A DNA stretch of 14,607 nt from JBGOTP01 sp041476545 (GTDB taxonomy: Bacteria > Acidobacteriota > Vicinamibacteria > Vicinamibacterales > CAVVIG01): contig JBGOTP010000093.1 in assembly GCA_041476545.1 (NCBI GenBank), positions 1-14,607 of the forward strand, read 5' to 3'. Positions 1 through 6,094 of this stretch are shown piece after piece; positions within the stretch are counted from its first letter, which is position 1; every line of letters starts with the position of its first letter. Made by a program: the position numbers and the translations under genes. The notes under the pieces are model-generated. The model saw only the letters and a list, made by a program, of their open reading frames with translations, ran no database searches and was not told the DNA's origin.

Positions 1-1
1 C

Positions 2-379
2 GGGACTCCGCTGACCTTCACCTACAGGTTGGGACTGTGGCCCTTCTCTTCGCTGTTATTCGTGCTGGGGTGTGCCATGGGCATCGGCAAAGCGTCGGTC
101 TACAAATACATCCCGGACTACTTTCCCAACGACGTCGGCGCGGTGGGGGGAATCGTGGGAATGCTCGGCGCCCTCGGGGGCTTCTTTCTGCCACCGGTCT
201 TCGGGATACTCGGACGCCGGAGCGGCGTTCCGCAACTTGCGTTCACGGCGCTGCTGGCCATCACGCTCTGGAGCCTGGCATGGCTGCACGTTGTTGTCGT
301 GCGTCTGCGCACGGGGAAGGTGCTCGTGGACAGCGAAGGCCATCTCCCCGCGCGGTACACCACAGCGTCGCCGCTTTAA
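2..379 (+). CDS. narK: NarK-type nitrate/nitrite MFS transporter, C-terminal part (5' end outside window)
   Basis: The frame is open from the first bases to TAA at 377-379, so about 125 C-terminal residues of a larger inner-membrane transporter are visible. The family (NNP group of the major facilitator superfamily) moves nitrate and/or nitrite across the cytoplasmic membrane. The diagnostic stretch is VYKYIPDYFP followed by GAVGGIVGMLGALGGFFLP, which is the Gly-rich nitrate-signature helix of the second half of NarK/NasA proteins. A last hydrophobic helix (ALLAITLWSLAWLHVVVV) and a short polar tail follow. An internal TTG at 29 is not a real start because the homology begins before it. No partner nitrate reductase gene is visible, so nitrate import, nitrite export or exchange cannot be told apart. 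Family assignment is firm; direction of transport is unknown. Confidence 0.9.
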   Translation, partial: GTPLTFTYRLGLWPFSSLLFVLGCAMGIGKASVYKYIPDYFPNDVGAVGGIVGMLGALGGFFLPPVFGILGRRSGVPQLAFTALLAITLWSLAWLHVVVVRLRTGKVLVDSEGHLPARYTTASPL

Positions 380-530
380 CCAGGGACGGGGCGGGTGGTC
401 GGGGTGCCCTGGTCCCATAATAAGGGGGGTTCCGTCACCGGAGCCTCTACGACGGTACTTCTTTGCCTCGGCCGCCAGTTCGTCAGCCGCGTGATCGGCG
501 CGACCGGATTCTGGCTGGATCCCTTACGCC

Positions 531-536
531 TATAAT
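531..536 (+). promoter_or_regulatory. Perfect TATAAT -10 box, 7 bp before the mntA-like GTG
   Basis: TATAAT lies at 531-536 inside otherwise GC-rich DNA. The likely transcription start, about 7 bp downstream, coincides with the GTG at 544. No Shine-Dalgarno-like sequence lies between box and start codon. No good -35 hexamer is seen at 16-18 bp upstream (the best is TTCTGG at 509-514). The arrangement predicts a leaderless mRNA for the toxin-antitoxin pair. Confidence 0.5.
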
Positions 537-543
537 TACCACT

Positions 544-975
544 GTGCAGGTTCTTTCGGTTGCCAGGAAGGCGGTCGCCGGCGTGCTCGCCGGCCGACCG
601 GAGGTGCTGGCTGGGTACATCTTCGGTTCCCTCGCGTCCGGTCGCGCGCGGCCGAACAGCGATGTCGATGTGGCCGTCCTGGTGAGCCCGGCCATCATGA
701 AGCGCGCGTTGTCGAAGTATCGCCTGCGCCTCATGGCTGACCTGGGCGCGGCGCTCCATACCTTCGACGTTGACGTCGTGCTGCTGAACACCGCTCCGCC
801 CGCCCTCGCACAGAATGTCATTGAGAGCGGCATCGTTGTCAGCGAGCGGTCACGCGCCGACCGTGTCCGATTTCACGTGGAAACCCTGAACCGCTTCCTC
901 GATACGCAGCCGATGCGGGACCTGTATCTCGACCGGCTGAAGCGGCGATACGCAAGAGGTGGCGCCCGTGGTTGA
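544..975 (+). CDS. mntA: MntA-like minimal nucleotidyltransferase, antitoxin of a type VII MntA-HepT pair
   Basis: A 143-residue protein of the minimal nucleotidyltransferase (MNT) family. The nucleotidyltransferase signature is intact: G28-S29, then S39-D40-x-D42 (GSLASG...NSDVDV), and a third carboxylate at D77 in FDVDVV. In characterised pairs MntA transfers AMP from ATP to the tyrosine of the HepT RX4HXY motif and so silences the toxin. The frame extends upstream to a TTG at 463, but homology begins near the GTG at 544, and the TATAAT at 531 would put the 463 start outside the transcript. The 3' end overlaps the toxin start by 8 bp, as expected for translational coupling. The length matches the family (about 140 aa). 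The cytoplasmic antitoxin role is inferred from the family and its neighbour. Confidence 0.85.
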   Translation: MQVLSVARKAVAGVLAGRPEVLAGYIFGSLASGRARPNSDVDVAVLVSPAIMKRALSKYRLRLMADLGAALHTFDVDVVLLNTAPPALAQNVIESGIVVSERSRADRVRFHVETLNRFLDTQPMRDLYLDRLKRRYARGGARG

Positions 976-1381
976 CAAGAACGTCGTCCTGTCGCGGGTG
1001 AGCAAGATCCGAGAATCGGTCCGGCGCCTGGTCGCGCTGGCCGTGCTCAGCGAGAAAGCGTTCCGCGCCGACGCCGATGCGTGCGCGATTGCCGAACGTC
1101 ACCTTCAGGTCGCGATTCAGTCGGTCATCGACATCGGCAACCACGTCGTAGCAGATCTGGACTTGGGCACGCCGTCCGACTACAAGGAGATTTTCGTCCT
1201 GCTCGCGAAGCATCGCGTCTTGTCCCAACCACTCGCGAGAAGACTCGCGGCCATGGCCGGCATGAGGAACGTGCTGGTACACGACTACATGAAAGTCGAT
1301 CTTGGTCTGGTCTATCACACGCTACGGCACGACCTGGGCGACTTCGAGCGGTTCATTCGCGCCGTGCTGAAGTTGGGCTGA
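968..1381 (+). CDS. hepT: HepT-like HEPN-domain RNase toxin (DUF86 family)
   Basis: A 137-residue all-helical protein with the HEPN catalytic motif R100-N-V-L-V-H105-D-Y107, an exact RX4HXY. In HepT, Arg and His form the RNase site and the Tyr is AMPylated by MntA. Start choice: GTG 968 is preceded by AGAGGTGG at a 5-nt spacing, better than the GTG at 959, which overlaps that Shine-Dalgarno sequence. The gene overlaps the end of the MNT gene by 8 bp and shares its transcript. No third gene follows. Both active sites appear intact, so the module is probably functional. Whether it acts in stress tolerance, phage defence or stabilisation is not shown by the sequence. Confidence 0.85.
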   Translation: MVDKNVVLSRVSKIRESVRRLVALAVLSEKAFRADADACAIAERHLQVAIQSVIDIGNHVVADLDLGTPSDYKEIFVLLAKHRVLSQPLARRLAAMAGMRNVLVHDYMKVDLGLVYHTLRHDLGDFERFIRAVLKLG

Positions 1382-1394
1382 ACCGACCACAGAT

Positions 1395-1508
1395 TGACCC
1401 CATGACGCGCCGATTGTGGCTCTTGCGGAAGCACGGTCGCGGCGCCAGGACTCCTTCCACCGCAGCCGGCGCAGAATCCAGGAACGCCTCCCCCAGCTGG
1501 TACAGTGA
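1395..1508 (-). pseudogene. Possible fragment of a DUF6933-like gene
   Basis: Between hepT and the TipAS gene the minus strand encodes LYQLGEAFLDSAPAAVEGVL followed by a CFRKSHNRRVMGS segment, with no start codon nearby. The end resembles, from memory, the NRxVxGSMN motif of DUF6933-type proteins. After RVMGS the similarity stops and the frame runs on into hepT antisense. The upstream side also loses coding character. If real it is a piece of about 38 codons from a decayed gene of unknown function. It rests on a short motif only, and chance resemblance is possible. Confidence 0.3.
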
Positions 1509-1534
1509 CCGTCGTCGTGAAATAGAAGAGGGCC

Positions 1535-2131
1535 TCACTCTTTGGCGTCGTTTGGAATCTCCCTCGTCATCCGCGCCACCCTGGCGCGCTTGATGAATTC
1601 GAGCACCTCGGGACTGGCGAAAGACTGACTCCATCCTCGTGCGCGTGCAAGGGCTCCTTCTGCGTCGGCCGGCACGCGCGTATCCCGTGCGACATCGGGC
1701 GGCATCCATTCCGCCCGACGAGACCACAGTTCGTCCCTGAGCTCCGGCGTCGCCCGCAACGCGCTTTCGGAGCGGACGTAGCGCTCGCTCATCTTCGCCG
1801 GGTCCGTTCCGGTGAGAGCCTGAAGAAACGACAGCCAGCGATCCAATAGACTCTGCGCCTTCGGGCCACCAGGATCCTCGTCGACGGCGGCCTTCACATC
1901 ATCGACAAGCGTCAGCCACTCCTCCTGCAATGCGGCGCGCTGCTCCGATGATATTCCAGAGAGATGGGAGATCTTTGCCTTCAACATCCCCACATAGCTC
2001 GCGATCGTCTCTTCGTGATTTGTGTCCATGTGCATGACCTCGATGATTTGTCGGAACAGCTGCACGTCCATGGCGGTGCCAGACTGAAGCGCCGTTTCCG
2101 CCGCCGCCACGGCGGCAATGGCTCGTGACAA
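1535..2131 (-). CDS. TipAS-domain protein, MerR regulator lacking its DNA-binding half
   Basis: The 198-residue frame begins at TTG 2131. It has an N-terminal coiled-coil segment and then a helical domain (about 60-145) with a DRWLSFLQALTGTDP stretch typical of the TipAS/albicidin-binding domain of MerR-family regulators. In TipA-type proteins this domain binds thiopeptide or other drugs and is joined through a coiled coil to an N-terminal winged helix. Here the frame continues upstream with a recognisable MerR dimer helix (ALRAQRQTLEAKQRN, to about 2188) but without a start codon. No MerR helix-turn-helix is found in any frame upstream. The gene is therefore either a 5'-truncated relic or a stand-alone TipAS protein using TTG 2131 or ATG 2071. 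It is convergent with hepT. Domain assignment is good; functionality is doubtful. Confidence 0.6.
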   Translation of the reverse strand: MSRAIAAVAAAETALQSGTAMDVQLFRQIIEVMHMDTNHEETIASYVGMLKAKISHLSGISSEQRAALQEEWLTLVDDVKAAVDEDPGGPKAQSLLDRWLSFLQALTGTDPAKMSERYVRSESALRATPELRDELWSRRAEWMPPDVARDTRVPADAEGALARARGWSQSFASPEVLEFIKRARVARMTREIPNDAKE

Positions 2132-2401
2132 GTTGCGTTGCTTGGCTTCGAGGGTCTGGCGTTGAGCGCGAAGGGCGTCGCCAAACGATCCTCTGGATTG
2201 ACGGCGGATCGCCGGTATGTTCGTGAGGCGACATTTTATACGGTCCTTGGTCGTTCGCGCTTAGTCCGTGGTCGGGAGCCGCCAGCGCGGTTTTTCGCCA
2301 CTTCGAACACCGTCCGCCTGTGCAGCCCCTGCGTACTTGACTGCGGGCTGTCTTCTTGTGCGAATGGATTTGTCCGCATTTCCCGATCGACGCTCGATGG
2401 C

Positions 2402-2431
2402 ATGACGGTCGCATACGGACGATGCTATGAT
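2402..2431 (+). promoter_or_regulatory. Sigma-70-like promoter before the heptad-repeat gene
   Basis: ATGACG at 2402-2407 (4 of 6 matches to TTGACA) and TATGAT at 2426-2431 (5 of 6 matches to TATAAT) are separated by 18 bp. The -10 overlaps the two upstream ATG codons (2427, 2430), which supports the third ATG at 2451 as the true start. The 237 bp between this site and the TipAS remnant hold no convincing gene, only a minus-strand TATAAA at 2240-2235 that could be an old promoter of the TipAS gene. Confidence 0.4.
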
Positions 2432-2450
2432 GCGCGCTTCGCGAGAACCG

Positions 2451-2771
2451 ATGACTATCGACCAGCTCAAACGACACGTGGACCGGCGCCTCCGCGCAAA
2501 GGCCGACAAAACGGACGTCCGCCGGCTCGAGCGGAAGATGGAGGCCCGCTTCGGTAAGATGAATGCCCGCTTCGGGAGGGTGGACGCCCGCCTTGACACG
2601 ATCGACGCTCGCCTCGCATCCCACGACCAGCGGTTCGACTCAATCGACGACAAGCTCAATTCCATCCTGAAGGTTCTTCACGCTCATTACGTCCACCATC
2701 AGCGGGCGCTCGACAAGCATGAGCATCGCCTTGGCGATCTCGAGAGGCGACATCCAGCCGACCTGCAGTGA
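2451..2771 (+). CDS. Small heptad-repeat coiled-coil protein of unknown function
   Basis: A 106-residue, highly charged protein without signal peptide or membrane segment. From about residue 30 to 78 it is a regular series of seven-residue units (MEARFGK, MNARFGR, VDARLDT, IDARLAS, HDQRFDS, IDDKLNS, ILKVLHA), with hydrophobics at positions 1 and 5 of each unit, so a long parallel coiled coil is expected. Similar short coiled-coil proteins with a KxDxRRLE start are common in bacteria and poorly characterised. The start at 2451 is preferred because the candidate promoter overlaps the ATGs at 2427 and 2430; only a weak GAGAA Shine-Dalgarno is present. The next gene begins 14 bp downstream on the same strand, suggesting co-transcription. 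Function is unknown; a scaffolding or oligomerising role is a guess. Confidence 0.65.
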   Translation: MTIDQLKRHVDRRLRAKADKTDVRRLERKMEARFGKMNARFGRVDARLDTIDARLASHDQRFDSIDDKLNSILKVLHAHYVHHQRALDKHEHRLGDLERRHPADLQ

Positions 2772-2784
2772 TCAGGACCGCGCC

Positions 2785-3084
2785 ATGAAGAAAAGGAGAC
2801 CGCGAGGTCGTAAACGCGAGGCGCGGCGATGGCTCGACGAGCTCGACGTGCGCACTATTCCCGGCCCGTCGATGAGGGAGGCGAGTCTCGAACGCGATCG
2901 AGCCTTTGCGGACCTGGAGGTTCAGGACAAGGCACTCTACGACGCCGTCCACCAGTGCATCTCTGACGAGATGGAAAGAAACGCGGGCCTTACCTTTGAG
3001 GAATGGCGCGCGCAGGCGGCGCGGCTAGGCCGTCGCCTCCACAACTTGCGCGCGTTGCGGCAAGCGCTGCGATCAGGGCCATGA
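2785..3084 (+). CDS. Hypothetical basic small protein
   Basis: A 99-residue protein starting at an ATG with AGGA 7 bp upstream. The N-terminus is strongly basic (MKKRRPRGRKREARRW), the middle is acidic and helical (SLERDRAFADLEVQDKALYDAV), and the C-terminus is again Arg-rich. No signal peptide, membrane helix or known motif is seen. The basic head could bind nucleic acid or ribosomes, but nothing in the sequence proves it. It follows the coiled-coil gene by 13 bp on the same strand, so the two probably form a small operon. I do not recognise a family. Confidence 0.55.
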   Translation: MKKRRPRGRKREARRWLDELDVRTIPGPSMREASLERDRAFADLEVQDKALYDAVHQCISDEMERNAGLTFEEWRAQAARLGRRLHNLRALRQALRSGP

Positions 3085-3125
3085 CGTGCGGTTTCATGCG
3101 AGCCTCCGCCTCCCCGTGATCACCA

Positions 3126-3370
3126 TCATCCGCCTATCTTGAAGGCGACGATCTCGCCGCTATAGCCCGGCCCGCCGATGGCGACGACGATGTACTGCTT
3201 GCCGTTCAGCATGTAGGTCATCGGACCGCCGCCCTGGGGGGCCGGCATGTAGACGGCGCCGACTTCCTTGCCCGTCGTCTTGTCGTAGACGCGAAGCATG
3301 GCGCCGCGCTGACCGGACGGCGTGGGCCCAGAAGCCTCCGGTCAACGGATCGCCCGTTGTGGGGCCCCGC
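3126..3370 (-). pseudogene. C-terminal remnant of a PQQ-dependent dehydrogenase
   Basis: Reading leftward, the minus strand encodes GPTPSGQRGAMLRVYDKTTG, then PMTYMLNGKQYIVVAIGG, ending with AFKIGG and TGA at 3128-3126. This is the last beta-propeller blade and tail of quinoprotein (glucose/quinate type) dehydrogenases, periplasmic or membrane-bound enzymes that use PQQ. Immediately upstream the match continues in another frame (TTGDPLTGGFWAH), implying a frameshift near 3325. Similarity stops around 3370, where a different gene fragment starts on the opposite strand. About 75 of some 600 or more residues are left and no start remains, so it is dead. It belongs to a different subgroup from the complete-looking PQQ gene at the right end of the window. 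Confidence 0.75.
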
Positions 3371-3372
3371 AC

Positions 3373-3474
3373 AGCGTGACCGAAGCGCTCAACGTGGACG
3401 GGGAAGAGTTCGGCGAGGATCGCTTGAAGGACGTGCTCGACGACCTGACCTTCATTGTCGTCTCGATAAAATAG
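3373..3474 (+). pseudogene. C-terminal remnant of a SpoIIE/RsbU-type PP2C phosphatase with internal deletion
   Basis: The plus-strand frame reads SVTEALNVDGEEFGEDRL, then KDVL-DDLTFIVVSIK and TAG at 3472-3474. DG/DS-VTEA-N-x-x-GEEFGEDRL is a hallmark near the C-terminus of SpoIIE-domain Ser phosphatases (RsbU, RsbP, response-regulator phosphatases). DDxTxxVV is their final metal-site strand. Normally some 35-40 residues separate the two; here they are directly joined in frame, so an internal deletion has occurred. Everything before the VTEA motif is missing. The fragment touches the PQQ dehydrogenase remnant on the other strand, consistent with a single deletion between two formerly divergent genes. 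Confidence 0.7.
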
Positions 3475-3506
3475 AACACCGGCTGATGCGGCGTTATGAT
3501 CGGATC

Positions 3507-4262
3507 ATGCTGCTGAAGCTCCCGACGGCATTAACGCTCGCGGCGATCTTTCTTTCGCAGCAGGGCCAGGCGCAGTCCGTAAACGCCGCGGCCGTTCTGA
3601 GCGGGTGCAACGTGGACACGAGTGGCTCGCCGCTGCCCGGTACGGCGATCGACATTGTGGGACCGCGTGTAGCACGCTCCGTCCGCTCGGAAGCCGACGG
3701 CTGTTATCGCATCGAGGTCCCCGATGGAACATACGAAGTATCCGCAGCGCTGCAGGGCTTCCAGACCGTCACACGCCACGATACGCGCATCTCCGCGGGC
3801 AGTGTCGAGCGCATCAACTTCATACTCGGTCTTGGAGGCATCTGCGAATGCATCATGTACACGGTGGACGATCTGTGGCGCGCCGCCGACACCGTCCTTC
3901 ACATTCGGATTGAGCGGGCGGAGCAAGACACATCGTTTGCGGCCGTGACCCCCGCGACGAAATACACAGCGCGCGTGCTCACGAGATGGAAGGCGACATC
4001 GTCGAACCCGGTCGACGGCTCGATTCAGTTCCTACAATTCGTCAAACGTCGCCAGCCCTACTCCGCCGGCGCCGAGCTCGTCGTCTTCCTTCGATGGAAT
4101 TCGAGGTACGGTATCCACTTCGGCGGGTACGACTTCAATGGCGACAGACCCGCCGCGTTCCTCATTGAAAACGATCGCATCGGCTACGCGATCCTGGACG
4201 AGTACACAGGCAAGCCAGCCGGCACGCTCATCAGCGATCTTCAGCGACTGCAGCGGAACTGA
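3507..4262 (+). CDS. Secreted protein with carboxypeptidase-regulatory-like (beta-sandwich) domain
   Basis: A 251-residue protein. Residues 1-22 form a signal peptide (hydrophobic ALTLAAIFLS, then AQA before Q23). Residues about 28-110 are a carboxypeptidase-regulatory-like fold, with SG..VD.SGSPLPG, the ADGCYRIEVPDGTYEVSAAL core and an SAGSVERINFIL edge strand, as seen at the N-terminus of many Acidobacteriota/Bacteroidota outer-membrane proteins. Residues about 115-251 form a second beta-rich region (CECIMYTVDDLWRAADTVLH..., AGAELVVFLRWNS) that I do not recognise; its opening resembles domains that describe compound transport or transient exposure. Another in-frame ATG at 3486 would add seven residues; 3507 gives the cleaner signal peptide. 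It ends 129 bp from the convergent copper-enzyme gene. Envelope location is likely; function is unknown. Confidence 0.75.
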   Translation: MLLKLPTALTLAAIFLSQQGQAQSVNAAAVLSGCNVDTSGSPLPGTAIDIVGPRVARSVRSEADGCYRIEVPDGTYEVSAALQGFQTVTRHDTRISAGSVERINFILGLGGICECIMYTVDDLWRAADTVLHIRIERAEQDTSFAAVTPATKYTARVLTRWKATSSNPVDGSIQFLQFVKRRQPYSAGAELVVFLRWNSRYGIHFGGYDFNGDRPAAFLIENDRIGYAILDEYTGKPAGTLISDLQRLQRN

Positions 4263-4289
4263 CTTCTTACTTCCGGCTTCCGACTTCCG
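4262..4289 (+). repeat. Heptanucleotide direct repeat, four units
   Basis: Directly after the stop codon come ACTTCTT, ACTTCCG, GCTTCCG and ACTTCCG, four tandem 7-bp units. The same family (ACTTCTG on the minus strand) recurs at 7379-7399. The remaining spacer to 4391 shows no gene and no convincing terminator hairpin. Confidence 0.6.
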
Positions 4290-4391
4290 CACACGCGCTC
4301 TCGACTCAAGCCTCTCCTCTCCCACCGGATGCGGAACTGCCGGGGCTCGTGGGGCCTGGCGGAGGGGCTTCTTGGCTGCACCATCGCCGCT

Positions 4392-5999
4392 CTACTTGTT
4401 GATCGCGCCGGTGAATTCGAACGTGCCCGAGTTCGCGGGCACGCGACGTTCCATCCTGCCGTGCACGGCGCCTGAGGCATCGACTGTTCCGCTCACGTCG
4501 AACTGCCCGTTGCCGCCAGCGACGCCGAGGACTCCGGTCTGGAACTGAAACGCGTTGCCGGTCCACGCGAGGTTTTGAATCGCCGCGACGCCGATGCGTG
4601 CGCCCTGTGTCGCGATGTAGTTGCGCGCCTCGCCGGATTTCGGCGCGTAAAACACGAACGGCGCCGGGCGATTCGCCGTGAACGGCACGTCCACGCGGAG
4701 CGCCGTGCCCGGCGCGAACGACATGGCCAGCGCGTCCATGTGCGTATGGTCCGTTGACGGCGCGGGGCTCACGCCGGCGTCGGATGTGAACTCGTACATC
4801 CCGAAGTTCATCTCATCGTTCGACGATTCGCCGAAGCGGACCGTGGCTGACGGATTGGGATTCCGCTTGTTGCCCGCCGAATTGTCGTAGTGCGACACGA
4901 GCTCGAGTCGCGTCCCGCGCGGCAGCTTCACGGACGTCTTCGGGTAATAGAACAGCTGCCAGTTGAAATCGTACGACGGCACGCGCAGCAGCGTCTTCTC
5001 GCGGCCACCGGGCAGAAACGCCGTGATCGTCATGTCCTTGCCGCGCAGGTGCATGTGGGGGAAGAGCGAGACGAGCGTCACGTCCTGATCCACGGCGAAC
5101 GTCGAGCGGATCTCGTGGTTCGGCGTGTTCGGCGGAATCATGAACGCGAGGTTGCCCAGGAGTCCCGCCGCGACTTCTTTTTTCAGGTCGCCTTTGCCGT
5201 AGTAGAAGCCGATGCGAATCTTGTCCGTCTGCTCGGTTCCGTTTGGATGGTAATGAAGGTTCGTCCGGAGCGTCTGCCCCTTCCGGATCCAGCGGCCTTC
5301 ACCGTCGGGATAGACCGTCGGAGGCGTGCCGACGGCCCAGACACCGAGCACGTCGAACAGACCGTCGGCGCTGATCGGATTGCCGCCCATCAGATTGACG
5401 CTCGTCGAGAAGATCACGGCGTGATGCGCCACGTCGCGGTTGCCCGGGCGGATTTCGATGGCGCGGATCCAGCGGTCATTGCCGGCGCCTACGGCGCCCA
5501 TGGTGCCCATAGTGATTGACGGCGTCGGAAAAATGTCGGCGCCGGTCGCCGGGATCTTCACTTCAGGAAGATTCACGACGTAGTCGGGCTCGCCGAGCTG
5601 CCAGCCCTCGGTGAAATGCGGCGCGGGCGGCATCTTCGAGGCGTCGCCCTGCGGCGACCCGCCATCCGTCCAGCTCGCGATCGTCGCGATCTCTTTGTCT
5701 GTCAGACGCGGATCGTTCGCGAATTCGCCGACGCCCGGGTCCGCGAACCATGGCGGCATCTGCCGCGCCGTCACCTTGTCCTTGATCGCGCGCGCGTAGG
5801 GACGCGCGTCGGTGTAACTGAGGAGCGACATCGGCGCGGCTTCGCCCGGACGATGGCAGCTAACGCACTTGCGATAGAGAATGGGCGCGACGTCCCGCGC
5901 GAACGTCGCTGGAGGATCTGCGGGCGCTGCCGCGAGATGAACGATGCCGGCCACCGCCGCGACGAGAAGCGCACCGACGACGAGGAGCCGTCGAATCAT
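4392..5999 (-). CDS. Exported cytochrome c / type II copper (ascorbate-dependent-like) monooxygenase fusion
   Basis: A 535-residue protein. Residues 1-25 are a signal peptide. Residues 30-115 are a c-type cytochrome domain with heme motif C45-V-S-C48-H49 and probable axial Met81 (RQMPPW). Residues about 150-410 carry the PHM/DBM-like copper fold: H192-H193 and H249 (LHYH) fit the CuH site, and H315-x-H317 (PHMHLRG) with M397 (NDEMNFG) fit the CuM site. All ligand types expected for peptidylglycine/dopamine-type monooxygenases are therefore present. Residues 430-535 form an extra beta-rich tail without known motif. The start ATG follows a strong GGAGG. Known relatives hydroxylate C-H bonds with O2; here the fused heme could deliver the electrons that ascorbate gives in animals (inference). 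Substrate is unknown. It lies 95 bp downstream of DUF1501 and may have its own promoter. Confidence 0.85.
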   Translation of the reverse strand: MIRRLLVVGALLVAAVAGIVHLAAAPADPPATFARDVAPILYRKCVSCHRPGEAAPMSLLSYTDARPYARAIKDKVTARQMPPWFADPGVGEFANDPRLTDKEIATIASWTDGGSPQGDASKMPPAPHFTEGWQLGEPDYVVNLPEVKIPATGADIFPTPSITMGTMGAVGAGNDRWIRAIEIRPGNRDVAHHAVIFSTSVNLMGGNPISADGLFDVLGVWAVGTPPTVYPDGEGRWIRKGQTLRTNLHYHPNGTEQTDKIRIGFYYGKGDLKKEVAAGLLGNLAFMIPPNTPNHEIRSTFAVDQDVTLVSLFPHMHLRGKDMTITAFLPGGREKTLLRVPSYDFNWQLFYYPKTSVKLPRGTRLELVSHYDNSAGNKRNPNPSATVRFGESSNDEMNFGMYEFTSDAGVSPAPSTDHTHMDALAMSFAPGTALRVDVPFTANRPAPFVFYAPKSGEARNYIATQGARIGVAAIQNLAWTGNAFQFQTGVLGVAGGNGQFDVSGTVDASGAVHGRMERRVPANSGTFEFTGAINK

Positions 6000-6004
6000 G
6001 GAGC

Positions 6005-6025
6005 CTCCGAATAGATATTATTCTA
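6005..6025 (-). promoter_or_regulatory. Candidate -10 and strong ribosome binding site of the copper-cytochrome gene
   Basis: On the minus strand a TAGAAT (6025-6020) sits in the only AT-rich patch of the spacer, followed by GGAGG a few bases before the ATG at 5999. A -35 element is not evident. A second TAGAAT occurs at 9263-9258 just before the DUF1800 gene, so both genes may have their own starts. Confidence 0.3.
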
Positions 6026-6094
6026 ACCGCAGCGGCGGAAGCCGGGACGTCATGCAGACCTCTCTCAGGACTCCTTTGCGCGCAACGGCGGTGA

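Noticed and set aside
379..413. Inverted repeat ACCAGGG / CCCTGGT after the transporter stop
   Set aside because: Only 7 bp with a 21-base loop and no T-run, too weak to call a terminator.
506..520. A 15-mer (GGATTCTGGCTGGAT) shared with 11476-11490
   Set aside because: A single match of this length is plausible by chance in 14.6 kb, and the contexts (promoter region versus coding) are unrelated.
1081..1593. A 170-codon plus-strand frame overlapping hepT
   Set aside because: Out of frame with the HEPN motif and arginine-rich throughout; a shadow.
1899..2624. A 241-codon minus-strand frame spanning the TipAS remnant and the coiled-coil gene
   Set aside because: Overlaps two better-supported genes and has no recognisable protein content; its repetitive opening is the mirror of the heptad repeat.
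4890..5519. A 209-codon plus-strand open frame
   Set aside because: Antisense to the copper-cytochrome gene, whose ligands and heme motif prove the minus strand is coding.
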